Below, in pieces: positions 8,878 through 17,437 of a stretch of DNA of 64,000 nucleotides. Under the pieces are notes generated by a model. It was not told the origin of the DNA, did no database searches, and was given only the letters and a program-made list of their open reading frames with translations. The stretch's first letter is position 1, and the number at the start of each line of letters is the position of its first letter. The translations under genes were made by a program, and so were the position numbers. The stretch covers positions 62,001 through 126,000 of the forward strand of contig NZ_BMRM01000012.1 in the NCBI RefSeq assembly GCF_014648635.1, written 5' to 3'. The stretch is from Streptomyces cinerochromogenes (GTDB taxonomy: Bacteria > Actinomycetota > Actinomycetes > Streptomycetales > Streptomycetaceae).

Positions 8878-9374
8878 CGCTCATCCCCCGTCACACCCTC
8901 CACGTCCACCGCCACCGCATCCGGCACGATCCCCCGCACCGGAGGAAAGACCATGCCGTCCTCCCCGTCGGCGCAGTCCAGCGCCACCCCGCACGGCATC
9001 CCCACCGCCGGAACCGCCGCGTCCAGCAGGCGTGCGCCCAGCCACCGCTGGTAGGCCCAGTCCCGCGCACCCTCGCCCCGCGCCACCGCGAAACGCGCCA
9101 ACGCCCCTTCGTCCGAGAACGCGTAGATCCAGCGGACACCGCCGAAGTCGGCCGTCAGAGGTGCCTCGTCCTCGTCCACCGGCACCAGTACGGCCGTGCG
9201 CCGGAACTCGCCCAGCAGGACGGCGAACTCCCGGCGCCTGTGGTCGGGATCGCCCGTGGTCTCCGGCCGCCGGTCCGGCACCGCGACGTCCGCGTAGTCG
9301 TACAGCCGTGACCTGCGGACATTCCCCGTCGAGTTGGCGTCGCCCCCGTGTTCAGCCATGTCCGGGATCATCAC
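8874..9374 (-). CDS. SseB-family protein
   Basis: A 166-residue cytoplasmic protein with the SseB N-terminal pattern: LLGEFRRTAVLVPVDED around 50-70, then RWIYAFSDEGALARFA (about 83-98). SseB-like proteins are abundant in Streptomyces beside WXG100/Rhs clusters. Their role is unclear, though enteric SseB concerns secretion control. Alternative in-frame starts are ATG 9371 and ATG 9359; an AGGT-type site precedes the first two. It is the first gene of the four-gene Rhs operon (SseB, partner, Rhs, immunity), with overlapping stop/start codons at each of the first two junctions. Confidence 0.75.
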   Translation of the reverse strand: MMIPDMAEHGGDANSTGNVRRSRLYDYADVAVPDRRPETTGDPDHRRREFAVLLGEFRRTAVLVPVDEDEAPLTADFGGVRWIYAFSDEGALARFAVARGEGARDWAYQRWLGARLLDAAVPAVGMPCGVALDCADGEDGMVFPPVRGIVPDAVAVDVEGVTGDER

Positions 9375-9443
9375 ACCGACCTGCGACCAGGGGCAAAAGG
9401 GATAACGGCGGACCGCTCAAGTTCGGCCGCCGTACACACGGAA

Positions 9444-9469
9444 GCGCCCGGACCGCAAGGCCCGGGCGC
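9444..9469 (-). terminator. Terminator hairpin after chitinase gene
   Basis: An 8-bp GC stem (GCGCCCGG pairing with CCGGGCGC) with a 10-base loop lies 28 bases after the chitinase stop. There is no clear U-tract, as is common for Streptomyces terminators. Confidence 0.6.
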
Positions 9470-9496
9470 CACGAACGTCTGTCCGTACAGGTCAGG

Positions 9497-11212
9497 TCAC
9501 GGCAGCGCGTGCACGTGCGCCCCCACCGGACCCGACCAGGCGTTCCCCGACGCCGCGTCCCAGTTCGTGGACCACGTCATCGCGCCGCGCAGGCCGGGGT
9601 AGGTCTTGGACGGCTTGAAGGTGCCGCAGTTGGTGGCGGCGGTAAGGCAGTCCAGGGCGTTGTTCACGACCGTGGGGGAGACGTAGCCGCTGCCCGCCGC
9701 GCGGGTGGAGGACGGGAGGCCGAGGCCGACCTGGGAGGGGGAGAGGCCGCCTTCCAGCTGGATGCAGGCGAGGGCGGTGAGGAAGTCGACGGTGCCCTGG
9801 CTGTACACCTTGCCGTCGCAGCCCAGCATGGAGCCGCTGTTGTAGTACTGCATGTTGACGACCGTGAGGATGTCCTTCACGTTCAGCGCGGTCTGGAAGT
9901 AGGCGTTCGACGTCGACTGCATGTCGATCGTCTGTGGGGCCATGGTGATGACCAGGGACGAGCCGGTCTTCGCCGACAGGGCGCGCAGGGCCTGCGTCAT
10001 GTAGGTCGCGTTGAGGCCGTTCTCCAGGTCGATGTCGACGCCGTCGAAGCCGTAGGTCTGCATCAGGGAGGAGACGGAGTCGGCGAAGTTGGTGGCCGAG
10101 GTCGCGTCGTTCACCGACACCGAGCCCTTCTCGCCGCCGACCGAGATGATGACCTTCTTGCCGGCCGCCTGCTTGGCCTTGATGTCCGCCTTGAACTGGT
10201 CGACCGTGTAGCCGCCCAGGCCGGCGGAGTCGAGGGAGAAGCTCACCGCTCCCGGTGTCGACGTCGCGTCGGCGAAGGCCACCGCGATGATGTCGTAGGC
10301 GGAGGGGACGTCGGACAGCTTCTGGACCGTCGCGCCGTTGTTGAAGTTCTGCCAGTAGCCGGTCACCGCGTGCTTGGGGAGGGAGCCGCCCCCGCCGCCG
10401 GTGCCGGAGGACGTCGTCCCGGTCACCGTCGCCGACTTCGCCGACTCGCCGGCCGCGTTGGTCGCCGTCACCTGGAAGGTGTACGACGTGGAGGCGGAGA
10501 GGCCGGTCACCGTCGCCGACGTGCCCGTGACCGCCGTGACCTTCGTGCCGTTGCGGTAGACGTTGTACCCGGTCGCGCCCGAGACCGGGGACCAGGACAG
10601 GGAGACCGAGGAGGAGGTCGTACCGGTGACGGAGAGGCCGGCCGGGGCCGCGGGGACCGTGGGGGCCGGGTCGCCGCCTCCGCCGCCGTCGGGGCCGTAG
10701 ACCGAGAGGTCGTCGGCGTAGTAGGCGGCCTGGCCGTACCAGCCGTGGGTGTAGACCGTGACCGAGGTCGTGGAGGAGCCCGTGGTGAACGTCGTCGACA
10801 GCTGCTTCCAGGACGTCGAGTCGGGGGTCCACGTCGAGACGTCCGTCGTGCCCGTGCCCGTGACGCCCAGGTACGCGTATCCGCCCTGCACCCATGCGCT
10901 CAGCGTGTACGTCGAGTTGGGCTTGACCGCCACCGACTGGGTGCACTGGGCGTTGTCCTGGCCGGCCGGGGTCGCCTTCAGGGCCCCGGTGCCGCCGTGG
11001 ACCGGGGACGTGACCGTCGTACCGCTGCCGGCCGTGCACGTCCAGTTGGTCAGGCCCGACTCGAAGCCCGCGTTCCGCACGTTGTTGACGTCCGCGGCGG
11101 ACGCCGGGGCGGCCGTGGCGAGGCCCGCGGCCGAGAGGGCCAGGGCGCCGGCGGCGGACCATGCCGCGAGCCGCCGTCTGCGGGGTCCGGGTATGCCTGG
11201 GGCACGGTCCAC
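9497..11212 (-). CDS. Secreted GH18 chitinase with CBM and fibronectin III domain
   Basis: A 571-residue secreted chitinase. GTG 11212 is chosen because GGAGG sits 5 bases upstream; longer frames run into the operator region. The signal peptide has RRRR and a hydrophobic core, with cleavage near ASA-A (39/40). Residues 40-175 are a carbohydrate-binding jelly-roll. A fibronectin type III module follows (about 185-270), then the GH18 barrel with DGVDIDLE, whose Glu397 is the catalytic acid. It cleaves chitin outside the cell. Two DasR-type sites upstream indicate N-acetylglucosamine control. Position matches S. coelicolor ChiA (SCO5003) from memory. Confidence 0.95.
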   Translation of the reverse strand: MDRAPGIPGPRRRRLAAWSAAGALALSAAGLATAAPASAADVNNVRNAGFESGLTNWTCTAGSGTTVTSPVHGGTGALKATPAGQDNAQCTQSVAVKPNSTYTLSAWVQGGYAYLGVTGTGTTDVSTWTPDSTSWKQLSTTFTTGSSTTSVTVYTHGWYGQAAYYADDLSVYGPDGGGGGDPAPTVPAAPAGLSVTGTTSSSVSLSWSPVSGATGYNVYRNGTKVTAVTGTSATVTGLSASTSYTFQVTATNAAGESAKSATVTGTTSSGTGGGGGSLPKHAVTGYWQNFNNGATVQKLSDVPSAYDIIAVAFADATSTPGAVSFSLDSAGLGGYTVDQFKADIKAKQAAGKKVIISVGGEKGSVSVNDATSATNFADSVSSLMQTYGFDGVDIDLENGLNATYMTQALRALSAKTGSSLVITMAPQTIDMQSTSNAYFQTALNVKDILTVVNMQYYNSGSMLGCDGKVYSQGTVDFLTALACIQLEGGLSPSQVGLGLPSSTRAAGSGYVSPTVVNNALDCLTAATNCGTFKPSKTYPGLRGAMTWSTNWDAASGNAWSGPVGAHVHALP

Positions 11213-11270
11213 TGAAGCCTCCGGAAGGGGAGAGGGGGAGGGGAGCCACGTCTTCGCTGCGCGTCCCAAG

Positions 11271-11310
11271 TTGGTCCAGACCAATCCGGGTGTCAAGAGG
11301 TCCAGACCGA
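11271..11310 (-). promoter_or_regulatory. Two DasR-type (dre) operators upstream of chitinase
   Basis: TTGGTCCAGACCAA at 11271-11284 and AGGTCCAGACCGA at 11298-11310 each match the dre/direct-repeat consensus TGGTCTAGACCA of Streptomyces chitinase promoters with one or few mismatches. Their centres are about 26 bp apart, 60-100 bp before the chitinase start. DasR is the GntR-family repressor released by phosphorylated amino sugars. Confidence 0.85.
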
Positions 11311-11508
11311 CAAGAGCGAAGGGTGGTCGCTCAACCTGTCCGGGTTTGGCGGGACTTGTGGCTGGAGAGTTCCACACCGGCTTCACGAACGCTGTTCTCC
11401 GGCCACAGGGCCGTGGTTACAGTGCTCAGGTAGTCACGCAATGAAGTCGTCCTGGCGCATTGGAGTTACACCGGTGGGCCGGCGGGTGTGAAGAGCGGGG
11501 AGCTGCGC

Positions 11509-12363
11509 GTGCCAACTGCCATTGCCGTGACCAGCGCCGACATGGCGCTGCCGGCGCAGGACGAGCGGACCATGCCCGCCGTCGTGCTCGCCGAGATCGA
11601 CCGCAGGCCGCTGGACCAGGCGCTCACCGAACTCAACGCCCTGGTCGAGCAGTACGGGTACGTGGTCGTCGTCTGCTCCCAGGCCGCCCCCGAGCCGGTC
11701 GTGCGGCGGCTGTACACCCTGCGCTCACTGCTGGAGAGCGACCGGATCGCCCTGTTCCGGCCCGCGCTGCCGCCCCTCGGCATCGCCGTGCTGGCCCGGC
11801 AGCTCCGGCAGCTCGCCTCCTGCGACCTGAGCCCGGGCGTGCTCGCCTCCGCCGGACGGCTGCTCACCCACTACCTCCACGCCGGCGCCGTCCTCGGCTC
11901 CGTCGCCAGACTGGACCGGGTCCCGGTCGGGCTGAAGGCGCACGCCCGGTCCTGGGTGCCGGGCAGCCAGTTCGCCGTGCTCGCCCACCCCGAGCCCCAG
12001 CTGGTCAGGGCCGGCCCCGGGGTCACGCTCAAGGGGCCCGAGTTCAGCACCTGGCTGCTGGTCGCCAAAGGGCAGCTGCAGAGCGACTGGGCGGGCGGGC
12101 TCGGCGGCCAGTGGGGCGTGCACGGCGTGCGCGAGGTGCCGCTGCCCGCCGAGTCCCCGGTGTGGTGGGGGACCGGCCGCATGGTCGAGTTCTGCGGCTA
12201 CCTCGCCGACCTGTCCGTCCTCTACCAACTGGTCACCTCCGTACGGCAGACCAGCTGTCACTGGTGCGGCCTCGACGTCATCGGCGACCGCTGCGTCTTC
12301 TGCTCCGCCACCCCGCCCGCCCCCGAACCGCCCCGCGCCCTGGAGCAGCGCACGCCCGCCTGA
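11509..12363 (+). CDS. Tad-locus conserved hypothetical protein with C-terminal zinc ribbon
   Basis: A 284-residue protein opening the Tad operon. GTG 11509 is preferred over GTG 11488 because GGGGAG lies 6 bases upstream. Residues about 35-150 form an alpha/beta region without a recognisable motif. The C-terminus has CHWCG and CVFC, a four-Cys zinc-ribbon knuckle, before a proline-rich tail. No signal peptide or membrane span is seen. The gene is 66 bases before the CpaB-like gene and in the same direction, so a cytoplasmic accessory role in pilus assembly or its control is inferred. Family unrecognised. Confidence 0.75.
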   Translation: MPTAIAVTSADMALPAQDERTMPAVVLAEIDRRPLDQALTELNALVEQYGYVVVVCSQAAPEPVVRRLYTLRSLLESDRIALFRPALPPLGIAVLARQLRQLASCDLSPGVLASAGRLLTHYLHAGAVLGSVARLDRVPVGLKAHARSWVPGSQFAVLAHPEPQLVRAGPGVTLKGPEFSTWLLVAKGQLQSDWAGGLGGQWGVHGVREVPLPAESPVWWGTGRMVEFCGYLADLSVLYQLVTSVRQTSCHWCGLDVIGDRCVFCSATPPAPEPPRALEQRTPA

Positions 12364-12428
12364 CCCGACCGGACACCACCGCCCTCACAGCCCGCTCGAC
12401 CGATTCCCCCAATGAGGTTGCACGGTTC

Positions 12429-13133
12429 ATGAACTCCCGTCAGCGCCGCGGCGTGATACTCCTGATCCTGTCGGTCCTGTGCGCGCTGGGCGCGTTCGCC
12501 GGCGTGCTCTCCGTCATCCACGACGTGAACTCCAAGGTCGGGCCCGAGGTCGCCGCCTACCGGGTCAGGTCCGAGGTGAAGCCGTACACCGCGCTGGAGA
12601 CGGACCAGTTCGAGAAGGTCGAGATGCCGCGGCGGTGGCTGTCCGGCAACGCCGTCACCGACCTCGGGCAGATCCGCGGCAAGATCGCCGTGACCACCCT
12701 GCACACCGGCTCCCTGCTCCAGACCGACATGATCGTGGACCAGCCCGCCCTCCAGCCCGGCCAGCAGGAGGTCGCCATCATGATCGACGCGGCGACCGGC
12801 GTGGCCGGGAAGATCACCCCCGGCTCGCGGGTCAACGTCTATGCCACCTTCGAGGGCAAGAAGGAGGGCGACCCCGACCAGTCGAAGATCATCGTGACCA
12901 ACGCCCGGGTCCTCGACGTCGGCCAGATCACCGCCCTCGACCCGGACCGGGACAAGGACCAGCGGGCCACCGAGGCCGTCCCGATCACCTTCGCGCTGTC
13001 CACCATCGACGCCCAGCGCATCACCTACGCCGAGTCCTTCGCCCAGCGCGTCCGGCTCGCGCTCGTGGCCCCCGGCAGCGAGACCAGCGTCCCCGACAAG
13101 GACCGCACCTACGAACTCGCGACGGACAAGTGA
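12429..13133 (+). CDS. cpaB: CpaB/RcpC-like Flp pilus assembly protein (SAF domain)
   Basis: A 234-residue protein with one N-terminal membrane helix (residues 7-28) and an extracytoplasmic part. An SAF-type domain covers about 42-105 (VKPYTALETDQFEKVEMP, then GKIAVTTLHTGSLLQ), followed by the CpaB segment with GVAGKITPGSRVNVYATF. Family members are periplasmic or surface parts of the Tad export channel. In actinobacteria, which lack an outer membrane, the partner is unknown. The gene is 9 bases before tadZ, within the Tad operon. Confidence 0.88.
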   Translation: MNSRQRRGVILLILSVLCALGAFAGVLSVIHDVNSKVGPEVAAYRVRSEVKPYTALETDQFEKVEMPRRWLSGNAVTDLGQIRGKIAVTTLHTGSLLQTDMIVDQPALQPGQQEVAIMIDAATGVAGKITPGSRVNVYATFEGKKEGDPDQSKIIVTNARVLDVGQITALDPDRDKDQRATEAVPITFALSTIDAQRITYAESFAQRVRLALVAPGSETSVPDKDRTYELATDK

Positions 13134-13142
13134 GAGGCGGCC

Positions 13143-14378
13143 ATGCCCACCAGGATCCTCCCGGCCGGCGCGGACCCGGACGCCGTCCGCTCCCTCACCA
13201 CCCTCCTCAGCCAGCTCCCCGACGCCGAACCCCAGCCCCCGGTCACCGACTCCACCCAGCTGGTCGACGGCCTCGCCCGGCTCGCCGCCGAGTCCGTCGA
13301 CGAACTGCCCGAGGTGGTGGTCGTCCACGAGCGGATCGGGCCCGTCCCGGCCCTGGAACTGATCCGCGAGGTCGCCCTGCGCTTCCCGGCCGTCGGCGTC
13401 ATCCTCGTCACCACCGACGCGAGCCCCGGCCTGTTCGCCGCCGCCATGGACTCCGGCGCCCGCGGACTGGTCGCGCTCCCGCTGTCGTACGAGGAACTCG
13501 CCAGCCGGGTCCAGGCCGTCGCCCAGTGGTCGACAGGGGTACGACGGCACCTCGGGCACGGTGCCGAGCTGCTCGCCGGGGCCGGCGGCACCGTCGTCAC
13601 GGTCAGCGGCGCCAAGGGAGGCGTCGGCGCGACCCTGACCGCCGTCCAGCTGGCCCTCGCCGCCCAGGCCTCCGGCCGCGCCACCGCCCTCGTCGACCTC
13701 GACCTCCAGACCGGCGACGTCGCCTCCTACCTGGACATCCAGTTCCGCCGCTCGGTGGCCGACCTGGCCGCCATCACCGACATCTCCCCCCGCGTCCTCG
13801 CCGACGCCGTCTTCCGCCACGACACCGGCCTCGCCCTGCTGCTCGCACCCGGCGAGGGCGAACGCGGCGAGGAGGTCACCGACCGCGCCGCCCGCCAGAT
13901 GGTCAGCGCCCTGCGCTCGCGCTACGAGGTCGTCGTCATCGACTGCGGCGCCCAGCTCGGCGGGGCCGGCGCGGCCGCCGTCGAGATGGCCGACACCGCG
14001 CTGCTGGTCACCACCCCGGACGTCATCGCCGTACGCGCCGCCAAACGGACCGTACGGATGTGGGACCGGCTCCAGGTCCGCAAGGCCGAGGAGACCACGG
14101 TGGTCGTCAACCGGCACACGCGCAGCACCGAGATCCAGCCCGCGCTCGTGCAGCGCATCACCGGGACGGCGCTGGCGCGTACGGCCGTACCCGCCAACTT
14201 CAGGGAGCTGCAAGGGGTCGTGGACGCCGGGCGGCTCCACGAACTCGACGCGAAGAGCACGGTCAAACAGGCGCTGTGGGCGCTCGCGGGGGAGCTGGGG
14301 CTGGTGAAGGCGGCGGAGGGAGCCTCCCACCGCGGGAGCGGGCGGGGCCCGGTGGGTCTGCGGCGGCGGAAGGAGTGA
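13143..14378 (+). CDS. tadZ: TadZ/CpaE-like ATPase (septum-site/pilus localiser)
   Basis: A 411-residue protein. The N-terminal 130 residues form a receiver-like fold without an obvious phosphoacceptor pattern. A ParA/MinD-type ATPase follows, with the deviant Walker A KGGVGAT near 158-164. DLDLQTGD (about 185-192) and VVIDCGAQL (about 265) complete the nucleotide site. TadZ/CpaE proteins position the Tad secretion machine at a cell site. The tail is basic (RGPVGLRRRKE). The gene lies 7 bases before the first tadE-like gene. Confidence 0.9.
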   Translation: MPTRILPAGADPDAVRSLTTLLSQLPDAEPQPPVTDSTQLVDGLARLAAESVDELPEVVVVHERIGPVPALELIREVALRFPAVGVILVTTDASPGLFAAAMDSGARGLVALPLSYEELASRVQAVAQWSTGVRRHLGHGAELLAGAGGTVVTVSGAKGGVGATLTAVQLALAAQASGRATALVDLDLQTGDVASYLDIQFRRSVADLAAITDISPRVLADAVFRHDTGLALLLAPGEGERGEEVTDRAARQMVSALRSRYEVVVIDCGAQLGGAGAAAVEMADTALLVTTPDVIAVRAAKRTVRMWDRLQVRKAEETTVVVNRHTRSTEIQPALVQRITGTALARTAVPANFRELQGVVDAGRLHELDAKSTVKQALWALAGELGLVKAAEGASHRGSGRGPVGLRRRKE

Positions 14379-14385
14379 ACCTGCC

Positions 14386-14766
14386 ATGAGAAGGCCGGAC
14401 GGGGACCGGGGGCAGGTGAGCATCGAGTTCCTGGGCATGACCCCGCTGATCGTTCTGACCCTGGTGCTCATGTGGCAGGCCGTGCTGGTGGGATACGCCT
14501 TCACGCTCGCGGGGAACGCCGCGGACGAGGGCGTACGGGCGGGGACGGCGGCACCTCCGGGGGAGCGGTTCGGCGTGTGCGAACAGGCCGCGCTGCGGCA
14601 TCTGTCGGGGGCGTGGCGGGAGGGTGCCGGCGTGGACCACTGCGGCGGGAGCGGCTATGTGACGGCCGACGTGGCCATCAAGGTCCCCGTCCTCTTCCCC
14701 GGCTTCGTCGACTTCCCCGTCACCGTGCACGGCCACGCCGGAGCCGTCGAGGAGGCGAAGCACTGA
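14386..14766 (+). CDS. TadE-like pseudopilin 1
   Basis: A 126-residue protein with the short leader and RGQVSIEFLG motif at residues 8-17 typical of TadE and Flp precursors. Cleavage is expected after Gly, with Glu at +5, followed by one hydrophobic helix (to about 36). The exported part has two cysteines (CEQAALRHL and HCGGSG) that could pair. TadE pseudopilins support pilus biogenesis. Processing requires a prepilin peptidase not present in this window. It follows tadZ by 7 bases and is separated from the next tadE-like gene by a single base. Confidence 0.85.
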   Translation: MRRPDGDRGQVSIEFLGMTPLIVLTLVLMWQAVLVGYAFTLAGNAADEGVRAGTAAPPGERFGVCEQAALRHLSGAWREGAGVDHCGGSGYVTADVAIKVPVLFPGFVDFPVTVHGHAGAVEEAKH

Positions 14767-14767
14767 C

Positions 14768-15112
14768 ATGCCGTACCGCCATCCGGGACGCGACCGGGGC
14801 CAGGTCGCCGTCGAGTACCTGGGGTTCATCCCCGTCCTGCTCGTCGTCGGCCTGGCCGGCTTCCAGATCGGCGCCGTCGCCTACGCCGCCGAGCAGGCCG
14901 GTACGGCGGCCAGGGCGGGGGCGCGGGCGGCGTCACTGGGGCAGTCGTACGGCCAGGCGTGCGCCGACGCCGTGAGCGGCGGTCTCACGGTGTCCTGCGC
15001 GGCCGCCCCGGGAGACGACTCGGTCACCGTCACCGCGACCGTCCACATCCCCACCATCGTCTGGGACCTCGGCTCCGCCACCAAGTCCGCCACCATGCCG
15101 CTCGACCACTGA
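14768..15112 (+). CDS. TadE-like pseudopilin 2
   Basis: A 114-residue protein with RDRGQVAVEYLGF near residues 6-18, the same prepilin-type cleavage motif as its neighbour, and a single hydrophobic segment. The mature part is Ala-rich and has two Cys (ACADAV, SCAAAP). It probably partners the preceding TadE-like protein as a minor pilin. It ends 18 bases before tadA, whose GGAGAAG ribosome site lies in the gap. Confidence 0.83.
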   Translation: MPYRHPGRDRGQVAVEYLGFIPVLLVVGLAGFQIGAVAYAAEQAGTAARAGARAASLGQSYGQACADAVSGGLTVSCAAAPGDDSVTVTATVHIPTIVWDLGSATKSATMPLDH

Positions 15113-15130
15113 CCGAGGAGAAGCGACCCC

Positions 15131-16468
15131 ATGAGTCTGCGGGCACGCATCAGCACCCCGGAGGAGCACGGCAGCCGGGGCGAGGACGGGCATCTGGTCG
15201 CCTCCTACCGGGCCAAGCTGCTGGAGGAGATCGACCTCGCCGAGATGAGCTCGCTCGCCGCCGCCGACCGCCGGGCCCGGCTGGAACGGGTGCTCGGGCA
15301 CATCATCAGCCGCGAGGGCCCGGTCCTGTCGACGGTCGAGCGGTCCCAGCTGATCCGCCGGGTGGTGGACGAGGCGCTCGGCCTCGGCATCCTGGAGCCG
15401 CTGCTGGAGGACGCGTCCATCACCGAGATCATGGTCAACGGCCCGGACGCGATCTTCGTGGAGCGCGGCGGCCGGGTGGAGCAGCTCCCCCTCCGCTTCG
15501 TCTCCGCCGACCAGCTGATGCAGACCATCGAGCGGATCGTGTCGACGGTCAACCGCCGCGTCGACGAGTCCAACCCCATGGTCGACGCCCGCCTGCCCTC
15601 CGGCGAACGCGTCAACGTCATCATCCCGCCGCTGTCCCTGACCGGCCCCATCCTCACCATCCGCCGCTTCCCGCGCTCCTTCACCCTCCAGGAGCTGATC
15701 GCCTTCGGCTCGCTGGACGAGCACATGGTGTACCTGCTGGCGGGCCTGGTGCAGGCCAAGTTCAACATCATCGTCTCCGGCGCCACCGGCACCGGTAAGA
15801 CCACCCTCCTGAACGCCCTGTCCGGCCTGATCCCCGCCCACGAACGCATCATCACCATCGAGGACTCCGCCGAACTCCAGCTCCAGCAGACCCACGTGGT
15901 CCGTCTGGAGTCACGCCCGCCGAACGTCGAGGGCAAGGGCCAGGTCACCATCCGCGACCTGGTCCGCAACTCCCTGCGCATGCGCCCCGACCGGATCGTG
16001 GTCGGCGAGGTCCGCGGCGGCGAGTCCCTCGACATGCTCCAGGCGATGTCCACGGGCCACGACGGCTCCCTGGCCACCGTGCACGCCAACAGCGCCGAAG
16101 ACGCCCTGACCCGCCTGCAGACCCTCGCCTCCATGTCCGACGTCGAGGTCCCCTTCGTCGCCCTGCACGACCAGATCAACAGCGCCGTCGACGTCATCGT
16201 CCAGCTCACCCGGTTCGCCGACGGCGCCCGCCGCATCACCGAGATCGCCCTGCTCGACAGCCACGGCTCGGAGCCGTACCGGCTGGCGACCGCCGCCCGC
16301 TTCGAAGCACAGCCCATGACCCCCGACGGCCGCGTCCACGGCACCTTCCGCTACTTCCCCCTGCCCCGCCGCACCGCCGACCGCCTCTACATGGCGAGCC
16401 AGCCCCTCCCGCAGGCCTTCGGCGTAGCCCGCTCCGCCGACCAGCTAGCCACCCGAGAAGCCAGGTAG
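15131..16468 (+). CDS. tadA: TadA/CpaF-type pilus assembly ATPase
   Basis: A 445-residue cytoplasmic secretion ATPase of the type II/IV superfamily. Walker A GATGTGKTT starts near residue 217. TIEDSAELQLQ (Asp box), LRMRPDRIVVGEVRGGE (Walker B) and TGHDGSLATVHANS (His box) follow in the usual order. Length and architecture match CpaF/TadA. It hydrolyses ATP to drive Flp pilus assembly with TadB and TadC, which follow at short spacing. Confidence 0.96.
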   Translation: MSLRARISTPEEHGSRGEDGHLVASYRAKLLEEIDLAEMSSLAAADRRARLERVLGHIISREGPVLSTVERSQLIRRVVDEALGLGILEPLLEDASITEIMVNGPDAIFVERGGRVEQLPLRFVSADQLMQTIERIVSTVNRRVDESNPMVDARLPSGERVNVIIPPLSLTGPILTIRRFPRSFTLQELIAFGSLDEHMVYLLAGLVQAKFNIIVSGATGTGKTTLLNALSGLIPAHERIITIEDSAELQLQQTHVVRLESRPPNVEGKGQVTIRDLVRNSLRMRPDRIVVGEVRGGESLDMLQAMSTGHDGSLATVHANSAEDALTRLQTLASMSDVEVPFVALHDQINSAVDVIVQLTRFADGARRITEIALLDSHGSEPYRLATAARFEAQPMTPDGRVHGTFRYFPLPRRTADRLYMASQPLPQAFGVARSADQLATREAR

Positions 16469-16479
16469 GACCCCCGACC

Positions 16480-17424
16480 ATGGAACTCCACACCCTCGTC
16501 CGGCTCACCACCGGAGTGACGCTGCTGACCTGCGTCCTGGCGGTGGCCGGCGTCCACGCCTACGCCTCCGGCCGGGCCCGGCGCGCCGCCCTCGTGGACC
16601 GCCTCGCCCACACCGGCCCACCACCCGCGACCGGCCGCACCCGCCGCTTCCGCGACCTGGACCGGCGGCTGCGCCGCACCCGCCTCGGCCGCTGGCTGGA
16701 GCGGCGCCTGGCGGCGACCGGCCTGGACGTCACACCGGGGGAGTTCTTCGCCGCCGTGCTCGCGGCCGTGGCCGCTCTCTGGCTGATCGGCCAGGCCACC
16801 CTGGCCCCCTTCTTCGGCCCGCTCGCCGGACTCCTCGGCGTCGGGGCGGCGGTCCAGTTCCTCAACTGGCAGCGCCAGAAACGCATCGAACGCTTCATCA
16901 ACCAGCTCCCCGAACTGGCCCGCATCCTGGCCAACGCCACCCAGGCCGGCCTCGCCCTGCGCACCGCGATCGGCATGGCGGCGGAGGAACTGGAGGCCCC
17001 GGCCGGCGAGGAACTCGCCAAGGTCGCCGACCAGCTCTCCATCGGCCACTCCCTGGAGGACGCGCTCGGCGAGCTGGCCGGCCGCCTCCCCTCCCGCGAA
17101 CTGGTCGTCCTCGTCACGACACTGGTCCTGTCGAACAGGGCGGGCGGCCAGGTGGTGTCGGCACTGCGCAACCTCACCGAGACCCTGGAGGAGCGCAAGG
17201 AGACCCGGCGCGAGATCCGCACCCAGCTCTCCCAGGTGACCATGACGTCGTACGCCGTACCCGTCCTCGGGATCGGCGCGTTGTTCCTGATGAACGGCGT
17301 CAAGGACGGAGCGCTGGACCGCATGACCGGCTCCCCGGTCGGCCAGGCCTGCGTGATCATCGCGTTCGCCATGTACGCCGTCGGCTTCGTCCTCATCCGC
17401 CGCCTGAGCCGGATCGACGTCTGA
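16480..17424 (+). CDS. tadB: TadB-type inner-membrane platform protein (T2SSF)
   Basis: A 314-residue membrane protein: one helix at about 5-27, a pair near 85-125 and a pair at about 255-310. The cytoplasmic T2SSF domain lies between, with ELARILANATQAGLALRTAI and LGELAGRLPSRELVVLVTTL. It serves as the membrane platform on which TadA acts. It starts 11 bases after tadA and ends 13 bases before tadC. Confidence 0.93.
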   Translation: MELHTLVRLTTGVTLLTCVLAVAGVHAYASGRARRAALVDRLAHTGPPPATGRTRRFRDLDRRLRRTRLGRWLERRLAATGLDVTPGEFFAAVLAAVAALWLIGQATLAPFFGPLAGLLGVGAAVQFLNWQRQKRIERFINQLPELARILANATQAGLALRTAIGMAAEELEAPAGEELAKVADQLSIGHSLEDALGELAGRLPSRELVVLVTTLVLSNRAGGQVVSALRNLTETLEERKETRREIRTQLSQVTMTSYAVPVLGIGALFLMNGVKDGALDRMTGSPVGQACVIIAFAMYAVGFVLIRRLSRIDV

Positions 17425-17437
17425 GGAAGGTGACCCG

